The position numbers and the translations under genes were made by a program. From Paraphaeosphaeria minitans (lineage: Eukaryota > Ascomycota > Dothideomycetes > Pleosporales > Didymosphaeriaceae): a DNA stretch of 64,000 nt. The notes below the pieces were generated by a model that ran no database searches, was not told the origin of the DNA, and was given only the letters and a program-made list of their open reading frames with translations. The stretch is from assembly GCA_015832175.1 (NCBI GenBank), contig WJXW01000002.1, positions 2,604,001 through 2,668,000 on the forward strand, in the 5' to 3' direction. This document shows positions 38,383 to 49,216 of this stretch, one piece after another; within the stretch, counting starts at the first letter, position 1, and every line of letters begins with the position of its first letter.

Positions 38383-38980
38383 AAATATCTAAAGATGAAC
38401 AGAGGAGTAAATAATCGTCCGACGCTCATGACGCTACCTATATGGTGCCTTATGAGTTATTATGCAACATTATTGTTTCTTGAATTCCTGCGAGATGAAC
38501 TTGAAGTTACATGAACTTATGTATAGCATTCGAATCCTCTTCGCTTATCACATTGTCTGAGTAACCGAAGATGGTAGTAGTGTCTATTCTGACACTCGTT
38601 CGAGCTATTTCGCATCGTTATTCGTAGTCATTCTTACCATTCTCTTCTTCGCCCGTTCGAAACAGCATGAAAATAATAATTTCCTAGCTTAATTATTCTC
38701 TAAGAGACTGGGCACTCAAACGAGACTACGGGGCTTTTATCGCTTATGCAAGGGCTTTAGTCCAGTAAGGATTCCGGAAGGCATGTTTGATTGTACCAGA
38801 TACACCGCAAAGTTTAGTCTCACTGACTTGTCTCACATCAACGGACATTTTCATATCGTAACGACTTTGGGATCGAGAAGTATCCTACCTGCTGGGTATG
38901 CGGACTGAGTGAAGTAGAGTCATGGCTTGGACTATCAGGCTTTTGTATCTGAGTGAATAGCAGAACCAATTTCCGCAGAT
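38383..38980. other. Intergenic stretch between two pseudogenes
   Basis: About 600 bp without a credible gene. Slightly AT-rich; antisense open frames overlap here but resemble nothing. Confidence 0.45.
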
Positions 38981-38984
38981 TAAG

Positions 38985-40010
38985 ATGTTGACGAAGGCAT
39001 GGGATTCTTTGCACGGTATCCTGGATCTGAGGGGACCACTGCGGTGTCAGATCCACATGCAGTGCTTATCGGTGCTGTGAAGAACAAACTAGCAGAGTTC
39101 CCGTCGGTACGTCGGCTAGGTAGGTATCCTAGCTTGCACAATCCGAAAGATTGAGAAATAGAGGTTAAAAATCTCATACACAGGTGTCAGCAGGCGTGGC
39201 CGAATCCTAGGGAATAGAAGCGGATGAGTAGCCATCACGCGTGACCACGTCGCAGCTCATATCCCGCTAAAACCATTGAACAGCTTGGCACGACGCCCGA
39301 TGGGCCTACACAGGAGTCAAACTCATCGGGTTGATGTCTGCTTCGGTCTTCGTGGACGATGAACTAGGTAGCGAAGAACGCGACATGGCAGATGATTGCG
39401 ACTAGCTATGTCATGGCCATATTCACGGCCACGCGCGCTCTTCAATCCTGTCCATCATGAACGCGGCCGTTCATCCACTGGTTTCTGCCAGCATGTCGTA
39501 CCTGTCGCGCCAAGATGAAGTGCGCACGCCAACTCCTCCAGCAGGAACTACGGTAGACAAGCGAGCAAGCGATCGAGTGAAGAGAAGCTGCTTCCGGCCA
39601 AGTTCAGGCGCCATTGAAACGAGAAGATACAATTTCATGGGTGGAAGAAGCCTCTGCCGGCCGTTCAGTGATGCCGTCGGGACGCAGCTTAGAATGTCCA
39701 TGACGAGGAACCTCCATCTCCGTGTCTACATCCCAGCTCCTCAACCCAGACGTCTACAAGCGTCCCGAGCGGTTTGATGGCTACCGGTACGTCAAGTAAG
39801 TCGGGAAGTGGACTAGTGATTCCTCTGCATTGTCTACGAGTGCAGACCATTTTGTGTTTGGCATGGGCAAGCTCATCTGCCCCGGTCGCGTTTTCGCCGT
39901 CACAGAGGTCAAGACAGCGCCTGAAGTTATACTTCTGACGCTCGATGTAAAACTGGAGCCAGGATATTTCCCGAAGACTATTTGATATGGCTTGGAGGTC
40001 ATGATGATCC
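38985..40010 (+). pseudogene. Cytochrome P450 pseudogene
   Basis: Pieces of a fungal microsomal P450 follow in the right order but in different frames. They are: an N-terminal part with SDPHAVLIGAVKNKLAEF (about 39,050); VFVDDELGSEERDMADD (about 39,345-39,395); after a frameshift, ATSYVMAIFTATRALQSCPS, a TGA (39,458-39,460), then TRPFIHWFLPACR and KMKCARQLLQQELR; further stops; RGTSISVSTSQLLNPDVYK followed by RPERFDGYRYVK (about 39,710-39,796); and the heme-binding loop FGMGKLICPGR (39,857-39,889), whose Cys is intact. N-terminal membrane anchor and I-helix regions are not recognisable. Substrate unknown. With the neighbouring hydrolase it could be the remains of a small metabolic cluster. 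Confidence 0.82.
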
Positions 40011-40753
40011 GGGCGCTTATGTCGAGATCAGGAGGAGGTCTCTTTGAATTACACAAGTGCTGAAATGGCGTGCATAGAGCGATGGAATTCATGGACTTGG
40101 GTTGACGATATTAGAGAAACGGTACTGTGGGTCTGCCGACATGTATAATTTATATCACTTTAGCACCTGCAATTATAGCATTCCCGTGTGCCAAATCCAG
40201 TGCTCAGATGCTCCTTCAGGCTCGAATGTGAAATTAGGCGACCCTTCGCAGAGATGATGTAATTTGACGAGATTGGGTCTTTGAGCTGGATTTCGTATGC
40301 CACTGTGTCAAATATGTAAGCTGAATGATTGATTCTGATGGGAAATTCTATTCTTACTTGTTGCTTGTGAATGCACAAGGTGAATGAAGGAAATCTGGAT
40401 GCGGCAGGCAAGATAACGATACACAGATGTTGTCCATGTGTCCGGTCGGATGATGCGCAGAACGGGAAGAGACGTCGCTTATACTAGACGGGAGAGCGCT
40501 TCATCAACTCACTGTTGTCGGTTGTCTGGTGCGAGCGGTGAGTGGTCTTTCCGTTTCCTGCATGCGGGTTACCGTAGAGACGCCGCAACGCACGCCCGCA
40601 TTCATACAAACGCTCAGTCCCCTCGCAAGTTTGAACACTTAGGTTTTCTCTGAAGGCTCTTCCACTACTCGAATCCACAACAGCAGCCTCCTTCCCACAC
40701 CCCGCGTCCAGAGCATATTGCACGACGCGTATTCCACACACACCTCGTCCACA
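40011..40753. other. Intergenic stretch
   Basis: P450 pseudogene remnant tail and promoter region of the 109-aa gene. Short overlapping open frames on both strands; none convincing. Confidence 0.45.
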
Positions 40754-41157
40754 ATGGCCGCACGTGAGGTCTACCGTTACGTCGACAGACGCGGTGACAG
40801 CATCATCTTCAAGTTCGATCGTAAGTTATCCTCAAAGTCAACTGTCTCTCTGTCCTGTACCTTATGACGGTCGAACCCCTCTAACTCCACGCAGCCGCAC
40901 TCATCAACGACCCCACCGACGGTCCACTATCCGTCTACCACGTCTGGAGACACGAAACGAAGACAACCACGCAATGGAGCTCGATGCTCCTTGACCGAAT
41001 AAGTGCAGCGGAGCGGTGGCAGGCGGACAAGAAGCCGATAACGGGTCTGCTGCTCTGGCAAGGCGAAGTGAATGGAAAGCAGATGGTGGTTAGGTTCGTG
41101 GGCTTTGAGAAGGCCGAGAAGGGATGGATGGTGGAGTCTCCGGGGAGGTTTGCTTGA
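40754..41157 (+). CDS. Hypothetical 109-aa protein
   Basis: I do not recognise the family. Exons 40,754-40,820 and 40,895-41,157 join across a 74-bp intron (GTAAGT donor, CTAAC branch, GCAG acceptor) to 109 aa starting MAAREVYRYVDRRGDS. No signal peptide or membrane segment. The C-terminal half (GLLLWQGEVNGKQMVVRF then VGFEKAEKGWMVESPGRFA) looks like a compact beta-rich domain. Codons end mostly in C or G, as in the neighbouring genes, and the good splice signals support a real gene. Same strand as the mitochondrial carrier, 723 bp upstream of it. Confidence 0.65.
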
Positions 41158-41880
41158 GGATGGTGACAAGATGAGATTGAGGTGCGAGTTGACAATGGAG
41201 TGTAGGTGCTTGATTGGGGAAGAACGGAGGATTGACGAGCGATGACGAGGAACAGGGTTTGCATGGCTAAGCCGTGGCTTCTTGGAGCTCTCGAACAAGG
41301 TAGCTCCCCGTTTAATCACGGCGCTTGATGATTATGAGCTGGGGACATTGGGCGAAAAGTACAAGAGTGCATTGTGAAATACAACAGGACGACCAAAGGA
41401 CGATGCCACTGTTCGCGACTCGCGCACAGACAAACCAACGAATATCTGTACACCAAAAACCTAACCGTTCCTCGTGCAATTAGATACCTACTAGTCAGTT
41501 GTACTTTCCAAATCGTGAGTCGGTAAAAGAAGATCCGCAGATAGCTTTCATCGCTTTCTCATGTGGCGCTCATGCTGTTAATCCAGCATGCCGCCGTATC
41601 GGACGTCGACGAGGATTCCTGATCGCCGAAGGAATCAGTATTCCATATCATTGCTGTTGCTGATGAGCGACAAAAAGGCTTGCTGTGAGGACGAAGCGGT
41701 CTTTTGGTGTTGTTTCGAGCTCGAGTTATCTCCGTCCGCACGCACTTAATCGCGTCATTCCCGTAGCCGATGTGCTAACTTGAGGATTACCAATCGATAG
41801 CCATCCCAACCACCTTCAATCGTTGAAGTGCATCCATCTTCATCGTCAGCTCTATTGTATACTTCATCGAATCCTAAGAA
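41158..41880. other. Intergenic stretch
   Basis: 3' flank of the 109-aa gene and upstream region of the mitochondrial carrier. No gene seen. Confidence 0.5.
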
Positions 41881-43095
41881 ATGGCTTCGCCTCGTAGCCT
41901 CGAGGCTGACCACGAGCCCAACGAGCGATCGCCTCTTCTCTCCGTGGATACAGTTCCCGAACAGCAGGATGCATCACCAGACGATACCTTAGACACTGCG
42001 TCCTTGAAATCACAATCCGAAGAGCCTCCAAGCAGATACCGTCTCCTTTGGTGGGCTCTGGGAATTGTGCTTACTGAAGCGCTTCTAGCACTGTTCATTC
42101 AAGGCTGGATAGAGTCTGATGATGTGGACTTCGACCTCGGTGCCGCATTGAAGCGCGCGTTAGGTGGCGGTTTGAGTGGTGCTGCAGCCATGGTCCTCCA
42201 AGTCCTGCTTTTGATGCCGATAAGAACGATCATGAACTACCAGTATCGACATGGTTCTTCTCTTAGCGTGGCAACGCGCACGCTGTACCAGGACGGCGGC
42301 ATACGGCGATACTATCAGGGTATCAATGCTGCGCTATTTCAAGGCCCGATAGCAAGATTTGGCGATACTGCTGCTAATGCTGGTATTCTTGCGCTGTTGA
42401 GCTCGAATGGGTATCTGGCGCAATTACCCTCGCCTATCAAGACCATCTTCGCGTCTGCCTGCGCTGCTGCTTTCAGAATGACGTTAACACCTATCGATAC
42501 CCTCAAAACTACCCTACAAGCCCAGGGTGCTGGTGGCACTGCGTTGCTTCGACAGCGCGTGAAGACGGAAGGGATTGGAAGTCTGTGGTGGGGAGCATTT
42601 GCCACGGCGGCCGCGACATTTGTGGGACATTATCCATGGTTTGCCACGGTAAACTCTGCTCTTCAGCTTCGGTGGGAACGTTCTGACATGTGCACTTAGT
42701 ACAATTGGCTATCAGAAGTCCTTAACGAGCCGAATAGGGGCCATCAACTCTTCTTGTGGCTCCTGCGCGCAGCATTTATCGGATTCTGCGCTTCGATTGT
42801 ATCGGACTCCATTTCTAACTCTCTTCGTGTGATCAAAACCTATCGTCAGGTCAATGACACGAAGGTATCATATTGTACGTACACTGTGTCAGAGTGCATA
42901 GTGATAGCGACTAACACATCCGCAGCGGAGGCAGCGAAGCGAGTTATTCGTCAAGACGGAAAGCTCGGCTTGTTTGGACGTGGCTTGAAGACGCGCATTA
43001 TAGCGAACGGGCTGCAAGGTATCATGTTCTCTATTTTGTGGAAATTGTTCCTTACGATTTGGGAGGACAACACAGGCAGCAAGAAGAATGTGTGA
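41881..43095 (+). CDS. Mitochondrial carrier family protein
   Basis: A solute carrier of the mitochondrial inner membrane, substrate unknown. Exons 41,881-42,648, 42,700-42,874 and 42,926-43,095 (introns 51 and 51 bp) give 370 aa. A polar N-terminal extension (1-60, with ERSPLLS) precedes three carrier repeats. The second repeat keeps the signature LTPIDTLKTTLQ (about residue 203 onward), and the third reads SDSISNSLRVIKTYRQV, then EAAKRVIRQDGKLGLFGRG with LKTRIIANGLQG. The first signature is degenerate (LMPIRTIMNYQ, with Arg in place of Asp). Fungal carriers with this N-terminal extension are common but rarely characterised. Convergent with the kinase-like gene, 261 bp apart. Confidence 0.85.
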
Positions 43096-43356
43096 ATTAG
43101 TAGCGGGCGAGACACGAATTACAAGCAGTAGACGGAGGGAAGAGAAAACAAACAAATCTTGTTGCTGAAAACGTCATGTTTTCTTTATTAAGCTGAATGC
43201 GCATGGAATTTGCGGTGAGACAAAAGCCGAGTCGGGATTGCCGAGACGACAGAGCAAGGAAACTGCTTCACAAGCAAACGCAAGAGAATGAAAAGAGACG
43301 ATAGCAATGCCGGGCGAAAATGTGCGCTCAGGACTGTACATTTGCCTCCTGAACGA

Positions 43357-44431
43357 TCAGAGTCGACTAGACGTGGTTGACACACTCCCGTTCAACGCGT
43401 CCAAGATCTGCTGGTCAGTCGGGAAGCTGATCTCGATACTCTTTCTCGTCTCTTCCAACAGGCGCTCAATCGCTTGAAGAGCCTCGGGGGAAGCATAGTG
43501 TCGCGTGATCTTCAAGACTCTAGGAAGTCGCTCCTGAAGGTTCATTACTTGCTCCAAGTTCGACCCGTCCAAGCACCTGCGAGCAGCAAGCACATATCCT
43601 AGGCTATCTACGAGATCGGTGAACTCGATTCCATGGAAACAATTGCGCCCATTTCCACCCCCAGCTGCGAAGACTGAGTCGTTGGTGTACTCGCATGTAT
43701 AAGTTAAGCATTGCCAGGTCGTAGATCGTCCTGTAAATGCAATACCACTCATGATCCATTGCATTGTCTGAGAGTAAAAGTCCGACCTCTCCGACTTGAG
43801 CGCCGCCAAAGTCGATCAACTTGATGTTGGGAAACCCTGGAACGTCTTCAGTAGTGGGATCGATCATTATATTCACCGCAACCAGATCACCCTTGGTCAT
43901 TGGCGGATCGGACGTATGCAAAAACTTCAGCGCCTCGTGAAGCTGAATGTACATGTGGAATACGAACTCCTCCGGGACGGTCCTCTTGGAGAGAAAGATT
44001 GCCTTGCGTAGCTGTGTCAGGGTGAAGCCTTGGACGACCTTCATCGCAAACCAACACGGATCATCCTTTTCCGCCTCGTCTGAGAAGTCGAGGGGTTCGG
44101 TGAAGCGCGCGCGAAGGTGCCCGGACAGGGTCTGAAGACGCTTTATGGCGGGCAGCTCATTCTTGATATAAATTCGGGATGCATAAAGCCTGTACAGCTT
44201 CACGGCGCAGACCCGGGAACGTAGAGACACCACGTCTACGGGAAGGTCAGTGCCGCTGAGGGTGGCTCGCGGAATCGCATACCACACTTCAGCCGTGGAG
44301 CCCTTGCCAGCTAGCGTAATGCCTATGTACCTGTTCTTCGTTGCGTCGGCAACATGGAGCGGAGACTCCTCGGGAAGAATGGTATTCATCTCGGAGATTG
44401 TAGTTTTTTGAGGACTTTGTAGAGGAAACAT
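43357..44431 (-). CDS. Protein kinase-like protein with an unresolved frame change
   Basis: The first frame (44,431 to about 43,700) has kinase landmarks: Gly-rich loop GKGSTAEVW (residues 42-50), CAVKLY with Lys78, KGDLVAVN in place of HRDxxxxN (Asp182, Asn187) and DFGGA (Asp207). It then runs into a stop at 43,604. The expected C-terminal part (NCFHGIEFTDLVDSLGYVLA, then ITRHYASPEALQAIERLLEE to 43,357) continues in another frame. The two frames overlap at 43,604-43,809. I found no intron with good signals: the only tidy GT...AG there is 26 nt and gives the wrong frame. A 1-nt loss near 43,684-43,696 would explain it. Either a recent pseudogene, an assembly error or a missed intron. An internal Met at 44,389 could also be the start. 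Confidence 0.6.
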
Positions 44432-45497
44432 GCAATCGTACCTATTTATACCGTAAGACCAGTGGGTTGTTGGAACACAATGGTAGGTAATGAGGCCTCG
44501 GACTATCGCATGGTTTCGGATGCATTGTTGGACTACAACGGCACTCAGGCCTTACAGCTGAGGGAGACTAGGGTTAATTACAAGTCGACGACATTGCCTT
44601 CAGCGCGTTTGGTGAGGTAGAAGCGATTGATATCAGGCCTGTCCTCATGAGTTTGTTGATATGGTGGGGATATATGTATAGGTATAGGCAAGCGAAACCG
44701 GGGAGCGCTAACCTAAGGCGGGTCTGGCTTTATCTCTGGCGCACGCGACCCAAGTCAGATAAGACGCCCTCCGCTATCAAGCAACAAACCCGTCCAGTCA
44801 TGGCTGCTCCGATGCTTGTCGTGGCTGCTCCGGTGCTTGTCGTGGCCGCCGTCGGGGCCTCAGTTTTGGTCATCCGTACCGACTGCGGATGCTTGGCTGG
44901 TGTCAGCTGTCGACATGGACCTGGGACCGTGGGTCTACCGTCTCCCTACGCTCATGCTGCTCGTCCTCTTCTTTCCCAGAGCATCCTCCTCTTTCTCAGG
45001 ACTTCCTCTTCTTTACATCCCTTTCTTTCTAGCCCTCCTCGCCCGCCTTGTGGGTGTGTGTTCCTGTGAACTGCCCGCTTCGGCTTAGCTACCTACCTCC
45101 GCCGAGTGACCACCCGCCAACGTCGCGAACCCGAACTTCTTCGCTGAGAGCCTCGAGGGTATTCTAACGCATCGCCGTGTCGATATTGGAGCAGCGCTCT
45201 TGACAGTCTGCAACCATCAGCTGCTGGGAAGCTGCCACTGCGCCCGTGTGGCTGCGACCCACCACGTCCACCTGAGTGTGACGCCTGACACGGAGCCACT
45301 AGGCTGCGACACCGCAGCTTGAGAGCGGCTTGAGACCGCGGGGGACCACATACCGAACAGTCCGGACACATCTACTCACCAGATATTTCGGACATCTCAG
45401 CTTCACGGGTCGCTGGCCGCGGTGGAGCTTATATCTGCAGCGCGCTGCATTGCTTTCGAGTACGCCATTCGCTCGCCATCGCTGCGCCTATGACACC
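44432..45497. other. Long divergent intergenic region
   Basis: About 1.07 kb between the starts of the kinase-like and PQ-loop genes. It holds a 21-bp repeat, two copies plus part (TGGCTGCTCCGATGCTTGTCG type, about 44,803-44,850), and long pyrimidine-rich stretches (44,950-45,050) typical of fungal promoters and leaders. Open frames here are short and lie on both strands. Confidence 0.5.
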
Positions 45498-47072
45498 ATG
45501 CCTCCCTACCTGTCACCCCTACACGTAGCCAAACCTTCGCTACCCGACCGCTGCGAACCCGCCAACGACTTCCTCTACAGCCTCTCTCTCACCCTCGGCT
45601 CGTGCATACCTACGAACCTCGCTCTGCTATCTACCATCCTCGGAACTTGCAGTATCGTCTCGTGGCTTTTCGCACAGCTTCCGCAGATATACAAGAACTA
45701 CAGATTCAAGTCGACGTCGGGGCTCAGCATCTTCTTCCTAACCGAGTGGCTGCTCGGCGATGTGTCGAATCTGCTTGGTTCGCTGTTCACACAACAAGCC
45801 ACCTGGCAAGTCATAATCGCGAGCTACTACGTCTTCGTGGATTGCGCACTCTGCGGCCAATGGATATGGTACGGGCTGTTGAAGCATGGACGGCCACTTC
45901 GGTCCATCTGGAACCGACCTAAAACCTCCGATCATGACAACGGGCCGTCAGCCATGGATCAAGTACGTGATGCTCCGCGCCAAGCAAAGGGCGCCGGTGA
46001 CGAGACCGTCGTTGCTGTCGCGAAAGATGATTTGGACTCGGATAGAAAAGAGCAATCGCCAACAAGCCCTGGCCGCAGCATTCCAGGCCGATCAAACCCC
46101 ATGGACGCATTTCGAATCCCAAAGTATGCACGCTCGCCGAGTTCCTTCAAAGAATCGTACATGGGAACACCACCCACTGGCACGCCTTCGAACCGACATG
46201 TCAGACGGGTAGCTGCGTCAAGCTCGCCAATGCTTGCACCGTCGCCAAAGACCATCCTCTACGTTTCCCTCACCATAGCAGTGCTATCCAACACTGCGAC
46301 TGCCAAAAGTGTTAGCCCGTTCGCCCCGGCCGCATACTCGACCCAGCATCTCTCATTGCACACGCGAACCCCGGAGCACGTCTCGGCCTCGGAACTAGCT
46401 GGCAAGGTCCTATCCTGGATGTCCACGTTTTTGTACCTCGGCTCGCGACTTCCGCAGCTCTACCAGAACCATGTCCGCAAATCCACTGCCGGTCTCAGCC
46501 CTACGCTCTTCGCGGCAGCCTTTTTCGGCAATCTGTTTTACTCTTCGTCACTCTTGACGAACCCATGCGCTTGGTTCACCTATGCTCGAGGAGAAGGCTC
46601 TGGCTGGGTAGATTCGCAAGGCAGCGTGCGCGCTGACTGGGTTCTCCGGGCGGCGCCCTTCTTCTTCGGTGCTGCGGGCGTGCTGGTCATGGATGCGGCT
46701 GTCGGTGTGCAGTTCTGGTCTTATGGCGACAATGAGCCGCGTGGGCGTGGAAAGCTGAGAGATGACGAAGTCATCCTCGACATCGAGGATCACGGCCTGT
46801 TGAAGCAGAGGCGCTTCCGTTGGCGCAGGGTGAGCGGGTGGATGAGAGGATGGGTACCGGCTGTCAGTGTCGCGGGCACGCCGAGTGCTAGTCGCGCTGG
46901 GACACCTGCCGAGACATCGAGGAATGAGAGCCCGAACTCGAGTTCCAGCAGCTCGCAGAGTATTCCGATACAAGGAGAGAGGGGAGCATTAGATGAGGCA
47001 AGGGCATTATTGGGCACCGAGAGGCATGCTAGTCCGCGAAGTTTTGGCGGAACCTACGGTGCGATGGAGTGA
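45498..47072 (+). CDS. PQ-loop repeat membrane transporter (YPQ/cystinosin-like)
   Basis: A probable vacuolar/lysosomal-type membrane exporter of amino acids, by comparison with yeast Ypq1-3. Single exon, 524 aa from the ATG at 45,498 (MPPYLSPLHVAKPS). An in-frame upstream ATG at 45,330 would add 56 residues that look like translated leader (Arg/Thr-rich, no homology), so I prefer the inner start. Two PQ-loops are clear: QLPQIYKNYRFKSTSGLS (Pro-Gln at residues 62-63) and RLPQLYQNHVRKSTAGLS (about 318-319). A polar loop of some 130 residues lies between the two transmembrane halves, and the C-terminal tail is Ser-rich and polar. Fungal two-PQ-loop proteins of this size usually have seven helices. 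Confidence 0.88.
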   Translation: MPPYLSPLHVAKPSLPDRCEPANDFLYSLSLTLGSCIPTNLALLSTILGTCSIVSWLFAQLPQIYKNYRFKSTSGLSIFFLTEWLLGDVSNLLGSLFTQQATWQVIIASYYVFVDCALCGQWIWYGLLKHGRPLRSIWNRPKTSDHDNGPSAMDQVRDAPRQAKGAGDETVVAVAKDDLDSDRKEQSPTSPGRSIPGRSNPMDAFRIPKYARSPSSFKESYMGTPPTGTPSNRHVRRVAASSSPMLAPSPKTILYVSLTIAVLSNTATAKSVSPFAPAAYSTQHLSLHTRTPEHVSASELAGKVLSWMSTFLYLGSRLPQLYQNHVRKSTAGLSPTLFAAAFFGNLFYSSSLLTNPCAWFTYARGEGSGWVDSQGSVRADWVLRAAPFFFGAAGVLVMDAAVGVQFWSYGDNEPRGRGKLRDDEVILDIEDHGLLKQRRFRWRRVSGWMRGWVPAVSVAGTPSASRAGTPAETSRNESPNSSSSSSQSIPIQGERGALDEARALLGTERHASPRSFGGTYGAME

Positions 47073-47350
47073 TTCTTTTGGGGTTTATTGTAGCTCGGTC
47101 GCGATCGCATACGGAAGAGTCGGGTTATAGCCATTGCTATGTGGCATTGCATCTGCATTGGGAGGCGTTTATTGGCTACGTTTATTACTATCGCATGTAC
47201 GACTAATGACAACGACTCGGTACTAACGTGCATTCAAAATTCGCATCAGCCACGCAGAACGCTCCCGATACCATTATGCTTGAGGGAACTCCGGGTTACC
47301 CTCACCTAATTCAGCTCCCAAAACCCACGACAATCATGCCCTAGCTCATC

Positions 47351-47563
47351 TTACGTCCTACAGCCTACTATTCTGACTCGATAGATGCCCCAACTATCGC
47401 GGAGTCCTTGGAAGAGATCATTGCGCAAGGCGTGGTTGGCGGTGAGGAAGCGGCCAGATGCGACAATGGTAAAGAGGGAGATGGACAGGACTTGGTCGGT
47501 AGATGGGCGGTAGCGGGAGGAGAGGGGTGAGCGCCCGCCGCCTTGCGTGCAGCCGCCCACCAT
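47351..47563 (-). CDS. Possible small protein, 70 aa
   Basis: I do not recognise it. The frame starting MVGGCTQGGGR has third codon positions that are almost all C or G through its centre (ATC, TCC, CTC, GTC, TTC), like true genes of this island, and one hydrophobic segment (VLSISLFTIVASGRFL). It could be a short single-pass membrane protein. The frame stays open upstream to 47,644, so an earlier start is possible. No intron is required. It lies in the convergent gap between the PQ-loop gene and the Zn2Cys6 gene. Confidence 0.4.
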   Translation of the reverse strand: MVGGCTQGGGRSPLSSRYRPSTDQVLSISLFTIVASGRFLTANHALRNDLFQGLRDSWGIYRVRIVGCRT

Positions 47564-47929
47564 TCCAACCGTCCAAGTGTGTTGTGTGTTAGTCTTTGGC
47601 ACTTGTGCTTGATCTTCGTGCTGGAATAATAATAGGCACGCCAAAAGGACATGGTATGGGATTTATCGTACCTTTCCTTCAACTCCTATAGCGGTGATAT
47701 TGTGCCTTTGTGCCAACTCATATATCTCGAAGACTTGCAAACCAGCACTTAGTCTTACGGCAAGTCTTTCCACGAAGGGAAAACGGAGGAAAGGCCCAAC
47801 CAGACATAGTTTTCTGGTCACTATTTCTTGCACCCTTTCATTGAGATACTGCGATTGGCGGGACAGAGATTTGCAATAGCAAAAAGAAGGCCTAGAGACA
47901 AGGAGTAGACCGTCAGGATCGACAGCACT
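47564..47929. other. Intergenic stretch
   Basis: Upstream region of the possible 70-aa gene and 3' flank of the Zn2Cys6 gene. Nothing else seen. Confidence 0.45.
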
Positions 47930-49216
47930 TCAAGCTGGAGTTCGTGCATTCTTCTCCCTCAGCTGTTCTAACGGCCATTCCATGCCCACCCTATCCTGCT
48001 CGCTCACAATGACCTCAATACTCTTCATGGCTTGCTCGCACCAACCCTGGAGAAACCATTCGTCGCCAAAATTTGCGAACAGAACGACAAAATGCGCAAG
48101 CAAGATTAGTGCCATAGTGTTCCGTTGTTTGAGTAGTGTCATGAATTCAGCTGGCACCAAGGACATCCATCTCAAAGCAACACCTATCTCAAGCTTCGAA
48201 CGTGGCAGGTGAGGGTGCAGAAAGTAACAGATCTTGTAAACGAGCTCGAGCCCGTCCAACGCATCAAGACACGTCTGTAGAGCCACTGAGTCGGAGGAAC
48301 CGAGGGAAGGTATGATGTTCTGGCGCAAAGCGGAGAACTGTTGATCGATGTGAGGTGGTAAAGAGTGACTGTCTGGATCTTCCAGCTTGTCGGTGCTGAG
48401 AATCCTCAGAGGGCCTGATAAGATGGTGACCCAGTGGTCAGCCAGTACTCCTCCAATGCCTCGAGTGAGCATGAAATGATGGACAATATCGTCAACGAAA
48501 CTCGTGCCACTCCTATATCTCTCTGCATCGGTACGTCGAGCGATGTAAATCATTGATATCAGTGTCAGGAGCGCGCAGAGGGCGAACGCGGCACTGCAAT
48601 TCTCGGATGTAATGTCAGTGAGTACAGAACGCAATTGCGATGTTGCCAATGCTTGGTGGTAGCTTGATTGCATCTCATACTTGGTTCTCTCGTTTTGTCG
48701 CAAATAGGAGAGGTGCATGGCGGAAACAGCGAGCAGGCCGTGCATCAGAAACGGCTGCGAGATGGCCATTTCAGGAATCACAACACGCCACATGTGCTGA
48801 TCGGCTTCGCGATGTGAGAGCGTGTAGGAGGTGGCCGACGTAAAGTGGTTCATGAGGAACAGGTCTTCGGTCCATGTCAACGGCCTTGGATCAGACTGCT
48901 CGGCCAATACCGGCACGAGCAATGACAGAAACGCAAAGTCATCTGGTAACCGAAGTTGACGAGGGTTGTCGTGCGCCTCGACTGGTGATGGAGAAAATGA
49001 TATCTGTTGTCCTGTGGCAATGGGGCGTGATGTTGACGCCGAAGTCAGACTGCAGTCCTCCTTCCTCCTGCGACAATTCGAGCATGGAGCTTGCAGGCTG
49101 CACTTTCACCATCATCAGCTTGGCAATGTGGTTGACAACCCTCTTACTTTGACACGTCTTAGCTTGCAGCGTGAACAGCTGTGTCTTGACTTGCTGTGAT
49201 GCACTTTTGAAGGCAT
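47930..49216 (-). CDS. Zn2Cys6 transcription factor
   Basis: A fungal-specific zinc binuclear cluster regulator. Exon 1 (49,216-49,148) and exon 2 (49,102-47,930) join across a 45-bp intron (GTAAGA donor) that falls inside the zinc cluster. The spliced protein is 413 aa and its cluster has Cys at residues 14, 17, 24, 30, 33 and 40 (C-x2-C-x6-C-x5-C-x2-C-x6-C, CSRCKLRRVKC then CSNCRRRKEDC). Without splicing the cluster is lost and translation would start at an internal Met. The rest (about 75-410) is a helical regulatory region like those of Upc2-type factors (LFLMNHFTSATSYTLS, then MHGLLAVSAMHLSYL). Its start is 371 bp from the divergent RTA1-like gene, a possible target. Confidence 0.9.

Noticed and set aside
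44647..45088. Overlapping plus-strand open frames of 90 and 140 codons before the PQ-loop gene
   Set aside because: They owe their length to pyrimidine-rich promoter DNA and a 21-bp repeat; no homology recognised.
45330..45497. Upstream in-frame start of the PQ-loop gene
   Set aside because: The extra 56 residues look like leader sequence, and the protein starts naturally at MPPYLSPLHV; not excluded.
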